A stretch of DNA of 64,000 nt from Halichondria panicea. Lineage: Eukaryota > Porifera > Demospongiae > Suberitida > Halichondriidae. Made by a program: the position numbers and the translations under genes. The stretch covers positions 2,639,525-2,703,524 of the forward strand of contig NC_087378.1 of NCBI RefSeq assembly GCF_963675165.1, given 5' to 3'. Positions 11,976-22,400 of this stretch are shown piece after piece (the stretch's first letter is position 1; each line of letters begins with the position of its first letter). Under the pieces are notes generated by a model, which saw only the letters and a program-made list of their open reading frames with translations, had not been told where the DNA came from and ran no database searches.

Positions 11976-12098
11976 CTTGAATTTATGGCACTAATATAGC
12001 GCCATAGTGTTGATTGTTGAATTGCACCGTAGTAATTAGCCCAATTAGGATGACCACAGTGTTTTGTTTGAGTCTCTCTGGAGGAATTAGTTACATGT

Positions 12099-12346
12099 AG
12101 CTTGATAGCTAGCTAGGATTAGCCTCCTTTGCGGGTTCTCAATAAGAATTAATTAATTAATAATTAATACAGGCTGTTCATAACAAATGTGTCATGAAAG
12201 TGAAGTCTCTGTTGGCATGCCCACTTCCCTAGTGGGAAGTGCGGCCTGGGATCGAGGCTACAAAACACCTAAACGTAAGATTTGTACAATAAACCGTCAA
12301 TTGAATGTCCTTCATGCTTCAGCGGGCGTTCCATCCAACCCAGTTA
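12099..12346 (+). repeat. 248-bp block duplicated at 26609-26857, carrying a copied splice acceptor and exon start
   Basis: It is virtually identical to 26609-26857. The block includes ATTAATACAG followed by GCTGTTCATAACAAATG, the acceptor and first about 50 nt of the ankyrin exon at 12755, and then switches abruptly to a GCGGCCTGGGATCGAGGC repeat. Confidence 0.85.
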
Positions 12347-12370
12347 GCCTTGTGCTACTACCCCCTTACC

Positions 12371-12381
12371 AAACACACACG

Positions 12382-12414
<33 letters not shown>
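12371..12414 (+). repeat. (CA)n microsatellite
   Basis: A CA/CGCA run followed by CTAACATCTATTTATTTTG, a flank shared with the CA run near 25970. Confidence 0.9.
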
Positions 12415-12417
<3 letters not shown>

Positions 12418-12754
12418 CATCTATTTATTTTGACTTTAATGGCGAATCCAATCCATCTATAGATCTGTATTGTTGCTGCAATGCCACATTGTGCAATCAA
12501 GAAAGAAGATCTCGAATTATTTTCCCCATCCCTAATGAGCATGCTCATTTATATTATAAAATGGTGAGTGTCATACCATGGCCGCAAGGCAATATGCCTT
12601 ATCCTTAAAAAAAATCAAAAATGTACTATTACAAGAATTTTAGAAAGCCAGCGAATATGAAGGTCCTATATAAGGGTGGCCATATAAGGGTGGCCGGGCA
12701 GTGGCAATCTGAAGGATATAATAATAAGAATTAATTAATTAATAATTAATACAG

Positions 12755-13079
12755 GCTGTTCATAACAAATGTGTCATGAAAGTGAAGTCTCTGTTGGCAT
12801 GCAGGGCATGCCCCAACCACCAGCTCTACTGGAGTAAGAAGTGGGGAACAAGGTTGCCTCCATTACACAGAGCTTGTTGTGACGGCCACCTTGAGATTGT
12901 AAAGATGCTTGTTACCCATTTATCCGGCCATGGAGCTTGTAGATCTACCTGTTTCACTGATGACGGTGGTGGGGAGGCTAACAGAGCTCCACTTCACTGG
13001 GCATGCTCGGGAGGTCATATCGAGGTGGTGCAGTACTTGATCAAGGAGGTCAACAGCAGCACTGTCAACTGCAGCACTG
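12755..13079 (+). CDS. Ankyrin-repeat protein exon, copy A
   Basis: The exon lies between acceptor ATTAATACAG and donor CTG|GTAAGC. It starts AVHNKCVMKVKSLLACRACP and carries ankyrin repeats with the PLHRACCDGHLEIVKMLV and PLHWACSGGHIEVVQYLI signatures. Ankyrin repeats are helix-turn-helix protein-binding modules. The length (325 nt) leaves phase 1, which joins in frame to the exon at 13669. The exon is homologous to 16694-17047 but lacks its Cys-rich start. No start codon or upstream exon was found, so the 5' end is missing or unrecognised. Its first 50 nt are copied elsewhere in the window. Confidence 0.75.
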
Positions 13080-13325
13080 GTAAGCAGTCGTTACTATTTG
13101 TGCCTCTCGCCATGTTTTTGCTTTCACTCAAAAGTATTAGAGTGTTACTGAAGAGGTAAATAATTTGCAATGTGCTTTGATTGTTTCACAAGAAAGGGGT
13201 GTCCACAGTCAATCCTAACAGTGGGAGCAAACCCTCCAAAGCAGTAGTCTGTGAGATAAGTATTTAGAATTCAATCACAGTTGTGTCTGGTTCAGTTCTG
13301 TTAGCTGACTCTGGGTAGTCTCGAA

Positions 13326-13365
13326 TACCCGCCTCAACCTAAAAGCTTTTAGGTTGAGGCGGGTA
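13326..13365. repeat. Perfect 40-bp palindrome
   Basis: The half TACCCGCCTCAACCTAAAAG is followed immediately by its exact reverse complement, centred on AAGCTT. It lies in the intron of ankyrin copy A and could extrude as a cruciform. Confidence 0.9.
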
Positions 13366-13668
13366 GACTCTGAGATCCTACTTCACTTCTATGCATGAGA
13401 CTCCAGGCTTCTTTGCTGTGATCCTAGTCCACAGTGTATATAAAACTCTGTTCTCAAATGTTTCAGCATGCCTCCAGTCTTGTTAGCTTCCTGAGTTGCT
13501 TGCCTAGACAGTTTAATAAGTCATACATGATATTCATCACTACATGCACTGCATTATATGGTTTCTTTATAATCATGTCATGTCACCAGCCGAGGGTTTG
13601 CACTTTAGTGCTCTAGTGTTAAATCAGATTTCGTGTAACTGACTATCTATAATTATGTTAAATTACAG

Positions 13669-13884
13669 ATGTGAGGGATGATGAGAGACAGTCCCCACTA
13701 GATATAGCTATGGATCCTGACACTCTGCGAGAGAGGGAAGGCTGTTTGGATGTTGCCCTCTACCTGATATGCCGTGGCTGTGGTAGTGATAAGGACAAAG
13801 ACAACTTACTGCATGCAGCATGTTGGTGGGGCAAGCTGGATATAGTGAAAGAACTGGTTGAGCAACACAAAGTTGACCCCGAAA
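13669..13884 (+). CDS. Ankyrin-repeat protein exon, copy A, second exon
   Basis: The exon has acceptor TTACAG and donor GAAA|GTGAGT. It encodes DVRDDERQSPLDIAMD, GCLDVALYLICRGCGSDKD and LLHAACWWGKLDIVKELVEQ: two ankyrin-type repeats with a cysteine-rich loop. It joins in frame to the exon ending at 13079 across a 589-nt intron. Related exons are at 15966-16262 and 17942-18162. Nothing in frame was found for a further exon before the copy B exon 2 kb downstream. Confidence 0.75.
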
Positions 13885-15965
13885 GTGAGTGTTAATTCTA
13901 TTGTGCCTTTGAATGTTCTCTGTAGTATCATATACTGTTCACTACTTGGTAACGACTGCCTGCGCATGCCCCAATCTTACCCCAGTATCTGGAGGCTACA
14001 AATAACAACGTAAATGTTCTGTAAAACAATGACGTCAAGACAGAAAGAAGTAGATTGAAGGAAGTAGATAGAACGGAAATCGAGTGAGCAACTTGTACGC
14101 ACAAGCTTCTAGCCCGGTGGAGGTGCAAAGCTACATAACAATGATAACATAAAGCTACACACATAATATCATTTAACTATGGTCATACAGATTGTAGTAA
14201 ATGACTGCGATCTAGGAGTGCGTCATATCCTAGGCGAGGATATTACTATCTTTTGGCAGTATATCGGTCTAAGCAGATGTCACGTGCCCTGTCACGCTAG
14301 AGGTTAGGGGTCACGTGACTGCGGTAATGTTTTGGGGGAGTACTGAGAGAGGAGCCCCTGCGATTAGCATTAAGCACGTAAGTGTTGGGGGCCCTTATTC
14401 AGCCCCCCAACCAGTATATCAACATCGTCGGATGGAAAATAGGTCTTAACCTCCGTGAATGGGAGGGTGGGAGGCATAAGATTTGAGCAGCCAATTTGTC
14501 TGTGGCTCGCTGACAAGCGGCTGTACTTTAGCACGTGGAACCATGGATGCGCATGTGCGATAGGCATGCATGTGACTGGAAGCCACACCTACGACTGTGT
14601 GATTCGAGGTAAGACCGCGGTTAGTGTATTACCTCGTTAACTACGTTTATTTAACTCCATTAAACTACATGATGAATATTTTTTGTATTATTATTAAAGA
14701 GTGGGTAATGATCAACCACGATTGTTGTTAAAAACGATCTATGCCAAAAGTTCAAGTCTAGCTGCATCAGCAGAGCCTTGCAGCTCTCTTCTCACTGTTG
14801 CAGCTACCAATAGCTAGCGTTCTAGTGCAGAGCTAACTACTAAGTAGAGTAGCAACACTTGGTGAACAAGTTTTGTTACGCACTCTTCTAAAAAGGCTGC
14901 AATGGCATTCCAAGTAAGGAATATCTCGAGAACGAAGCATTATTTTGCAAATCCACAAATTAGAATCTATGACTATAAAAGCCTATGAAACTCTTACTTG
15001 CACTTCATTGATCCTTGAGCAGCTGTAGCAGTCTATACACACACAGACAGACAGACAGACTCAAAAACACACCGTATACATTGCTTGCGCATGTGCACCG
15101 ATGCATAATAATAGACTGAAGTGCTAGTATACTGTATGCGTACACCAAGGCATCAGCACCCGCGCTGCTTTCATGTTTACTATAGTATTGTCATTGTGGT
15201 CTTGTTACTGATGAGGAAAAGGAATGTAATTGCATTGTGTTGCAATAGTCAGGTCAAAGTCCAGTCCAGTCCAGTGTTCCAGTACACCGATTACAGGCAG
15301 CCGAACACCAACAATAGTACCTCAGAAGATTATGATAGAAGATTCCGTAATGTTGTAAGAATCGAAGACTATAATATTATAGGTAAAAACATGAGTTAAT
15401 AGGCAACATTTTGAGCATAATTGGGCAATTAAGGCCTATAATCATTGACCACCTTTATCTGGGTCCAAGCCAGAGGGGTACGTCAATGTCAATAGTTTAC
15501 AAATTAAAACACCACGTGGCCTTATGCAGACGTTTACATATATAACTGAGCTCACCCTCACCACTACTAGCTTCATCACAACAGAAATCAGTTGAGCCCC
15601 AGACGAACCAGCTAGAGAGAAGAGATTACAAGATATGGAAAATTAGCCTTCTTTAGCTAGGGTATAAATTTTGATGTACTGGTTTGCTGCATGCGCTGGA
15701 TAGGCAAATAAACGATCAAAAACAACAGAAGCAGTATATATAGCTGTTATATCCAAGCTAAGGTCAATAATCCAGGACTACAGATGTTTAATGTTTTCGT
15801 TAAAAAGTGACCCTATTGACCTTGGCCTCTGGGTGCAAGTAGCAACCACAAAAGTAGTGCTCTGAATGTTTTAACCCCTCCCCCTCTCCCTGAATTACTC
15901 GCTATAATTATGGTATTCATAAAGCTCTGGTAACACTATGTCTGATAACATTTGGGGTGTTTTAG
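13885..15965. other. Two kb of repeats between ankyrin copies
   Basis: About 13940-14165 carries a reverse-oriented fragment related to the MITE at 26070 (TGCGCATGCCCC, AAGTAGATTGAAGGAAGTAG). A weak open frame at 15121-15399 starts in a hydrophobic stretch and has no recognised domain. The rest shows nothing convincing. Confidence 0.45.
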
Positions 15966-16262
15966 AACTGCCTGTCAATGAATGGAAAGTGGACAAACGG
16001 GAGTATATGTGGAGCGATGAGGAGGGTTTTGATGAAGAAGATGAGGATGAGGATGAGTTACAGTTACCACTGGACAAAGCTCTAGGCCCTGATTATCATG
16101 AGTGCGATAATGAAGAAGGCCGTGTGGATGTTGCCCTCTACCTGATCAACCGTGGCTGTGGATGGAGTATGCACAAGGAAAAGTTACTGTGTGCAGCAAG
16201 TCGATGTGGCAAGCTGGGTGTGGTGAAGGAACTGATAGAGCAACACAAAGTTGACCCCAAGA
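15966..16262 (+). CDS. Ankyrin-repeat protein exon, copy B, with acidic insert
   Basis: The exon has acceptor TTTTAG and donor AAGA|GTGAGT, with the same phases as the copy A and C homologues. It encodes an acidic run (DEEGFDEEDEDEDE) ahead of LPLDKALGPDYHECD, RVDVALYLINRGCGW and KLGVVKELIEQHKVDP. The acidic tract is absent from the two sister exons and may come from GAT/GAG triplet expansion. An ATG at 15938 is in frame just upstream and could serve as a start if the exon is a first exon. Confidence 0.65.
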
Positions 16263-16400
16263 GTGAGTACATGTGATGACCTAGCTACTGTGCTTTTAAA
16301 TGGCCTGTTTAGTATAGCTTTGTAGAGAAGGCCAACTTTAATATCGTTGAGTATATAACACAGCCTCTTCCAGTGTTATAATGTATATACCTTTGTTCAG

Positions 16401-16606
16401 AGGCAACTGATGTGATGATGGCCAGACTGCTCTTGACGTTGCTTATTGGAGTGATCACACTGAAATTGCTGACTACCTCCAATCTCTACCAAACTACGAT
16501 TATGAGTACATGTTGTGGTCCAATGCTCGCTGCACAGCTGCTGTGACTGGTGATAGTGACTCCGGGAGCGAGGAGAATAGACCACCACCAACAAAGAAAC
16601 AAAAAG
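16401..16606 (+). pseudogene. Ankyrin-gene exon, copy B, with 2-bp insertion
   Basis: After acceptor TTGTTCAG the sequence encodes ALDVAYWSDHTEIADYLQ, an ankyrin repeat, and ends with EENRPPPTKKQK before donor GTGACT. Relative to the duplicate at 35197-35335 it has two extra bases (ACTGATGTGATGATGG against ACTGATGATGATGG), which break the frame near the start. Just upstream, 16320-16345 preserves only the tail of the expected preceding exon (VEKANFNI). The copy is probably not functional. The internal donor seen in copy C (CAAC|GTAAGC) has become CAAACTACG, so the intron is read through. Confidence 0.6.
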
Positions 16607-16693
16607 GTGACTTTCTATTTTTTTATTTAATCGAACCTTTACATAATTACCACATACACTGTTACCCCCCCGCCCCCTCACACACCATCACAG

Positions 16694-17047
16694 TATGTCC
16701 TAACTGTGAGGAGAGCTGTCATATCCACTGTGCTCAAAAGACGCTAGCCAAGGACTTATGGGAGGCTGTTCATACAGATGAAGATGTCATCAAAGTAAGG
16801 TCCCTGTTGGGACACGGTGCCTGCCCCAACCACCCGCTCTACTGGAGTGTGGAGTGGGATGAGCTGCCTCCATTACACTGGGCTTGTCTGATGGGCCTCA
16901 TGGCGATTATGAGGACACTTGTTACCCATGGTGCTCGTACTGATAAAGGTGGTGGGAGGGATAACAGACTGCCATTTCACTATGCTTGCGAGGGAGGTCA
17001 TAAAGAGGTGGTGGCATACCTGATCCATGAGGTCAGGTGTAGCACTG
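16694..17047 (+). CDS. Ankyrin-repeat protein exon with Cys/His-rich start, copy C
   Basis: The exon has acceptor ATCACAG and donor CTG|GTAAGT. The start VCPNCEESCHIHCAQ has a C-x2-C-x3-C-x2-H-C spacing that could bind zinc; it is too short to name. It is followed by DVIKVRSLLGHGACPNHP, PLHWACLMGLMAIMRTLV and PFHYACEGGHKEVVAYLI, which are ankyrin repeats. The 5' phase accepts the last base of 16401-16606, so the two exons were once joined across the 87-nt intron. The stretch VIKVRSLLGHGACPNHP is the source of many short copies elsewhere in the window. Confidence 0.75.
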
Positions 17048-17069
17048 GTAAGTAGTCATTGTTATTGTG

Positions 17070-17255
17070 TATCGTATAGCGGGTATAATTATTTCAAGAG
17101 TATAAAACTTTTGCAAAATGACCGTTAGAAAGGTTTTCGCTTTAATTTTCAGCCTTTCTGCGATATTAAATTCGTGGGTATGTTTGCGGTACATGCTTAA
17201 TCATCTAAAACCGCGAACATTTTATACTCTCGAAATATACACGCTATATACGGTA
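17070..17255. mobile_element. MITE in ankyrin intron, TACCGTATAGCG-end family
   Basis: The left end TATCGTATAGCGGGTATAA is inverted relative to the right end TATACACGCTATATACGGTA. The 186-bp element lies within the intron after the Cys-rich ankyrin exon. Confidence 0.7.
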
Positions 17256-17336
17256 TTTCCTCCACATCAATGACTGCAGTAATATCTGTGTGCATAATTA
17301 TTATGATACTTGAATTTAAACTATGTTCCACAACAT

Positions 17337-17416
17337 ATGTGAGGGATAGGAACAGCTGGACCCTTCTTCACTGTGCCTGTGAGAGAGGAAATAAAGAAGT
17401 CGTACAGTATCTGTTG
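17337..17416 (+). pseudogene. Ankyrin exon with damaged splice acceptor, copy C
   Basis: It encodes DVRDRNSWTLLHCACERGNK and EVVQYLL before donor GTGAGA. Sister exons start after CAG|ATGTGAGG; here the acceptor is CAT|ATGTGAGG, so the AG is lost. The 3' phase also fails to match the next exon. A related fragment with an intact CAG is at 33776-33815. Confidence 0.6.
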
Positions 17417-17941
17417 GTGAGATTTAGTGTGCTCTTATTTTTCTCCGTAGCCTCTCCTATACTGTTTGTTCTTGCATTATAGTTGTCATAACCCATCGGA
17501 ATGCAAGTATTTGATTATGGTGGCAATACAGACTTTATAATTATATGTCCAAGCTCAACCTGTCTGCATGGTTTCTAGAAATTAAGATTATAATTATTGG
17601 CACTACTTAATTACTACTGTGCCAACTGGAGCACTGAAGTGCAAACCTCGGCGTTATAATTTGGCCGCATGTAAACATCTAGACCAACGTGCAGGTTAGA
17701 GCTTCTTAGCTTTTGTTCACTTTTGTTCCACAACGAAGCTTTAACATCAAAATGTGCCAAATTTAAAACTATACTATACCTTGTTGTGTTGAGGCTATCC
17801 ATAGTACAAACACAGTGCTATCGCATCCAGATGAGCAGACTCAGAATACACAGAACGACAGACAGACTGACTGACTGACTATAGTATACCCTGTGTGACT
17901 GTTTGTCGCACTCATAACCATGCTAATTTACTGTCTTGCAG

Positions 17942-18162
17942 ATATGATGGATGATTGGGACAGTCACCACTGAACATAGCTCTGAATTCTGACTATCTGT
18001 ATGGCTGTCTGGATGATGGTTGCATGGATGTTGCCCTCTACCTAATGAGCCGTGGCTGTGGTGGTGATGAGCACAAGGCCAAGTTATTGTGTGCAGCATG
18101 TTGGTGGGGCAAGCTGGGTGTGGTGAAACAACTGGTTGAACAAGACAAGGTTGACCCCAAGA
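17942..18162 (+). pseudogene. Ankyrin exon with 1-nt deletion, copy C
   Basis: The exon has acceptor CTTGCAG and donor AAGA|GTGAGT. It encodes GQSPLNIALNSDYLYGC, CMDVALYLMSRGCGGDEHK and LLCAACWWGKLGVVKQLVEQ. Compared with copy A one base is missing before GGACAG, so the normal entry phase runs into a stop. An 85-nt piece of this exon is duplicated at 39465-39545. Confidence 0.65.
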
Positions 18163-18365
18163 GTGAGTTTGATAATCTATTATGCATGCTTAACACATTT
18201 AGACAGATAAAAGGCTAACTAAGCTATCAGTCCAGTCCTTTTCTTGATATGGCCTTTCCCTGCAAAATAGAGCAGTCTAAACATGAGTCAAAATTTGTGC
18301 AATAATTGAAACACACACTTGCACTGTCAATCCTTATGTATAGTACCATGGTGCGTTATGTGCAG

Positions 18366-18735
18366 ATGTGAGGGATAATATCAACAGGACCCCACTCCAC
18401 AATGCATGCGTTCGGGGACACAAAGATGTGGTGCAGTACTTAGTGGAAAAGGCCAACTGTGATATCAGTGAGTACTAGCTCCCAGTGTTATACTTTTGCT
18501 TTACACCACCATTCTTGTTCAGGTGCAACTGACAAAAATGGCGATACTCCTCGTGACATTGCTACACAGCGGGGTTACACTGAAATTGCTGACTTCCTAA
18601 AGCCTCTGCCACAACAACGTAAGCTCACTACGATCATATGTACAGTGTGGTTCAATACAGCTATACTCTCGCTATATACAGCTGCTGTGACTGAAGAGAG
18701 TGAGGAGAATGGACCACCACCAACAAAACAAAAAG
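18366..18735 (+). CDS. Ankyrin-repeat protein, three in-phase exons, copy C
   Basis: Exons 18366-18467, 18523-18618 and 18682-18735 have standard splice sites and compatible phases. They encode DVRDNINRTPLHNACVRGHK-DVVQYLVEKANCDIS, then ATDKNGDTPRDIATQRGYTE-IADFLKPLPQQ (two canonical ankyrin repeats), then AVTEESEENGPPPTKQK, a hydrophilic linker ending in basic residues. The order ankyrin, linker, then exon 19715 is in frame throughout, so this 3' part of copy C could still be translated even though exons further 5' are damaged. Confidence 0.7.
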
Positions 18736-19714
18736 GTGACTAGCTAGCTGTTATTGATCAAAAACCTTATAATTATTGATTCTCATTTATCCTCATTTAT
18801 CGTTTGTCTTACATGTACCACTTTATTATTTTCACTGTTGGAACACTACAATGCATTAACGATTACATTTTTATGAATGGTTAGAGTCTGAAAGAATCAA
18901 GTTATAGTTAGGCCATGCAAAGTCAATTTGTAGTTTCTCAGGCCCTCGCGCTTGGAAATTAGCAGCTTTATAAATATCACGTGACCTCAAATTAAAGGCA
19001 CTAAAAGAAAAGAAAAGGATAAATTTGTATGGTTTTTTGCATGGTCATGAATAATAATTATGACTAATATTGATTAGTAAAAATTATGCACTTCCGCTTA
19101 TTGTGGAAGTTAGGGGTGTGTTTTCAATTAAAATTCTATGAATAATTATCATTATCATCAAATGCCTCAATCCGCTTGCTAATAAAGGTCTTATTATAAC
19201 CTCCACACATGCAACAACGTATACGTATATATATATATGTTGGCTATAGCTGTCGGTAACTGTTGCATAATTGGGTATACATGTATATAATTTACTATAA
19301 TACAAGTAAATATCATGTTGATTCTTGATCACAAGCAGTATTATTATATTTTATATCCCGTTGCTATGTTGTTGCCAAGTGCAATATGAAGCATATATAT
19401 TGCACTGCTGAAAAGTCATATTGCACTGACCACAATATTGCACTGACCACAAAACGCCCCTCTGGCATAATTAATTAAGCAAACAAGTTGGCACTGAACA
19501 TCTACAACCCGGCTGACCCCACCACTCCTCTGCTGAGCCTGGGACCGTGACAAAATGAGGAGAGCAGGCAAACAGGTCAATAGACTAGGCTAGAAATTGT
19601 ATCGTGTGCAACCTTGTAGACAGATAATATTTGGCTGCATAATTATGGTGCATAAGTTTAGCAAGTGATGGATGATTGTGCTTTATATTACATACAACTG
19701 TTGCTCCCCTACAG
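18736..19714. other. Long intron or spacer, AT-rich
   Basis: Holds short repeats such as three ATTGCACTGACCACA-type units near 19415-19455 and an AT run near 19220. No coding exon was recognised. Confidence 0.4.
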
Positions 19715-19820
19715 GTAACCTAGTGTTTGTGGAGATTAGCCGCAGGTGTTACGGTGGTCCAGGGCTGGTGTGGATGTATTCTGGCTTCAATGATGCTCAG
19801 CCTAAGAGAAACACTCCAGA
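19715..19820 (+). CDS. Probable last part of ankyrin protein, copy C (unknown domain)
   Basis: The exon has acceptor CTACAG and donor CCAGA|GTAAGT. It joins in phase to the exon ending at 18735 and encodes GNLVFVEISRRCYGGP then GLVWMYSGFNDAQPKRNTP. I do not recognise the domain. If spliced in phase to 21718 the frame closes after about 14 residues; the alternative frame there is longer. Fragments similar to the preceding ankyrin exons are common in the window, but this exon was seen once. Confidence 0.5.
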
Positions 19821-20690
19821 GTAAGTTAATGGCTTGGTTGAAATAGTGTAATAATTTATGTTTTGAGGTTTAGTGTACTATAATTATGTTTACAACAATC
19901 TTTGAGGTTTTGTTTGCCTGTTTGGCTATTAGGATCTTTTGAAAGATTGTTTTAGCTGCTAAAAAAACTGAATCTAGCTTCACCCCTAAATACTTTTTTG
20001 TAATAGACCAAAACCCCATCCAAAGGTACTTGCTTGCTACTGCTACATTTTTGTCTATGTACAAATAATACTGATGACATATTGATACTAAATCGGCATG
20101 CTATGTGACAGCTGAGCCCACGTCCCCTAGGCCGGGCCTTGTATTGGCATACATGTAATGATTTATGGGGCCCATACTGCTCCTATATACGTCTTTAACC
20201 CTAACCGTGGCCCGTCCACCCAAAAGAAGGGAGGACGGGTTTCAATTCAAGCCTATGTCTAGATTTGTATAGTGCTGCATTTACGTACAGCTTCTTATCA
20301 TTTAGTCATAACGTTGCACATACACTCTTTCCGCCGTTTCACTCCCTCTTGGAAAATATCATCTGGTTGCTATAGCTAAGCCGCATAGTCAATTACGCAT
20401 AGTATAACACAAAACTAATCATAAAATTTGCGCGCCAGGTCATATTAGTGGGTCAGTGTGCGTTTGTGTGTGTATTCTGAGTGTGCATGCATGTTCACCT
20501 TGCTGCCATATAATAATAGTTCTGCATTTACTTACAGCTTCAAAACAACTTATTAGTTTATACATTTAGTCATAAAAGCTATTTTATCTGTTCTTTGACT
20601 TGCTGGAAAAGTATCCTGGCGCATAGCCCTCTGCTCCCTTGGACGTCCCCTTGTACAGATCGCCCTTTTGACACAGATGCTGCAATTTAC

Positions 20691-20959
20691 CTGGGAAATA
20701 GTTTCGAATACTGAAAGTACAAGTTCTTCGAATGATGACCTCTTGTCATCTACGGCTCTCTCCCACGATCCTAGCTCTTCTGGTTCCATTTGTTTCAGGG
20801 TCTCTCTGGCTTCTGTGCACATCTCATCCACCTTTTCATGCGCATTAGTACATTTTATGTCTATTGGTGTTAGAATGTAGTCCGAATCTTGAGGGTATTC
20901 CACAGTGGAGAGGGGTGTGTCCAGTTGTGAATCCTGAAGGGGGGTGATAATGGTCTGCT
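20691..20959 (-). CDS. Unknown exon, acidic helical segment
   Basis: A minus-strand open block between acceptor TTTACCAG and donor CCCAG|GTAAAT. It includes EKVDEMCTEARETLKQME and SWERAVDDKRSSFEELV, likely amphipathic helices. No family was recognised and no neighbouring exon on the same strand is supported, so it may be an orphan piece. Confidence 0.35.
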
Positions 20960-21392
20960 CTGGTAAATTTAGCATATAATTATACATGTACGAGCATATA
21001 CCGTAAATAGGGACGGATTTCAACCAATTTATAAGCCGCGAAAAACAATATAGCATACGTAGTCAAAATATAATGTGCGAAATTCACGGCAATTTTACGA
21101 AAAAAATTGGGGGCCCGCTATGTATGATACATACATGTATAATTATATGCACTGTACGTGGTTGTGCTGATGATGTAACTATTAATTTTTTCACCTGTCT
21201 CTCTAGCAGACATCTCCTCCAAGTTCCTGTATATACATGGTGGGTTAAATTCCTTAGTATCCGGTTTCTGAGCATTATATGTAGTTGCCGTGTATACAAT
21301 ACATACTTGTTGTTTTCAAATGTGGTTCACCAAATGCAGTTTCCACTCTATATATCACAACTAAGTAACAATTAATACGCTGTTAGAGTGTA

Positions 21393-21593
21393 TACCGTAT
21401 TACTAGAATATTTTGCGGGTGAAAAACCTTTGCGAATGAGCTAAATCAGCAGAAAATTTGACCCTTTGCGATCCAACTATTGCGATTTGGCAAGGATCGT
21501 GTGCATTTACTAGTAAGTTTTGCGATTTTATTGTTGCGAATTGATCAACCCTCGCAAAATTTGCATATGTTTTTACTCGCTAGTAATACAGTA
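21393..21593. mobile_element. MITE with TACCGTATTACTAG ends
   Basis: The left end TACCGTATTACTAGAATAT is inverted relative to the right end CTCGCTAGTAATACAGTA. The 201-bp element has TTTGCGA motifs inside and is distinct from the TACCGTATAGC family. Confidence 0.7.
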
Positions 21594-21717
21594 CATACGA
21601 TTGATACGTTATTACAATGTATGGTTTCTGTTAGTAGGAGAGGGGACAAATCACATATTTATTTCAGAGCCTACTACAAGTTCATTGTATGTACTTGTTT
21701 TTGTTTTTGTTTTTCAG

Positions 21718-21871
21718 TGTGACTGTGACTGGGCTGAGAAGTTTGGAGTACACGTGACGTTCATCGTGTGCAATGACAAAAACCACTATGTTGGAGGCAC
21801 TCAGGGTGGTTGTAAATTCTCGGAGACCAATCCTAACATTCCCACATCGTTCTTGGTCTCAACTAAACCAG
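21718..21871 (+). CDS. Unknown exon with good splice sites
   Basis: The exon has acceptor TTTTCAG and donor CCAG|GTGCGT. One frame is fully open and Cys-rich: CDCDWAEKFGVHVTFIVCND and YVGGTQGGCKFSETNPN. That frame is not the one expected from the exon ending at 19820. No domain was recognised. Confidence 0.4.
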
Positions 21872-22106
21872 GTGCGTTCCTGTTATATATCTGTTAGCTC
21901 ACAATGAAGTGGTGCTAATACTGTAATACGTTGTAGGTGTGACACCCCAGCCTCAAGAGAACCATCAAGCATGAAAGAGTTGCGTTCAGTCGTGCAAAGG
22001 CAACTTAATAATAATAATAATCGCCACGTTCATTTTCACGAGCAATGTAGTTATGTAATTAAAAAACGGCCTTTTGTGACGCAATATGCAATATGGTCCA
22101 ACCCAC

Positions 22107-22400
22107 TGTGTCTGTGGCCAGACGTTCTCTATTCAACATGCTCTCTCATGCCCAAGAGGAGGCTACCCCAGCATAAGGCACAACGAGCTAAGAGATAAAA
22201 CTGCCTCTCTATACTGAAAGAAACCTACCATGGTGTCGCAACGGAGCCAACTCTACAACCAGTGACAAGTGAAACCTTTGAAGGTGCCTCAGCAGAGACG
22301 GAAACGGTTTCAGATAATGAAGAGGATCTCGTCATTCGAGCAATGGTCTATTTTGGTGATTTCCTCAGACAGAAAAAAGTATGAAGGAAAGTTAAAGAGA
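22107..22400 (+). mobile_element. Retroelement C-terminal domain fragment (Cys/His segment and EPTLQP segment)
   Basis: One frame reads CVCGQTFSIQHALSCPRGGY then PSIRHNELRDKTASL. After a one-base shift near 22212 another reads LKETYHGVATEPTLQPVTSE. This CxCG...HALSC..GG...RHNE.RD...EP.LQP order is typical of a domain that follows reverse transcriptase in a group of marine-invertebrate retroelements (family recalled, not searched). Neighbouring segments of the same domain are at 34456-34592 and 31847-32207. Confidence 0.6.

Larger units (their letters stand above)
10390..12005. mobile_element. Large palindromic foldback element (arms 614 and 670 bp)
   Basis: The left arm (10390-11003) and right arm (11336-12005) are reverse complements over their whole length. 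They start ATGGCGCTATATTAGTGCCA and meet at GTACTAGCCTCGATATCG. Each arm contains a tandem array of about 12 units of a 20-bp motif (CCCCTAATGAAAAAGTATAC in the right arm). The 332-bp loop carries a reverse-complement block shared with 28540-29030. No transposase is encoded. The arms differ by point changes and small indels, so this is an old, real palindrome and not an assembly mirror. Confidence 0.85.

Noticed and set aside
15121-15399. Possible small membrane protein (YYSIVIVVLLLM)
   Set aside because: Single open frame in a repeat-rich spacer, no splice partner, no homology recognised.
17610-17810. Exon-like block with AAGCTTTAACATCAAAAT
   Set aside because: The same block recurs at 48.9 and partly at 54.6 kb without a common frame; treated as a dispersed repeat.
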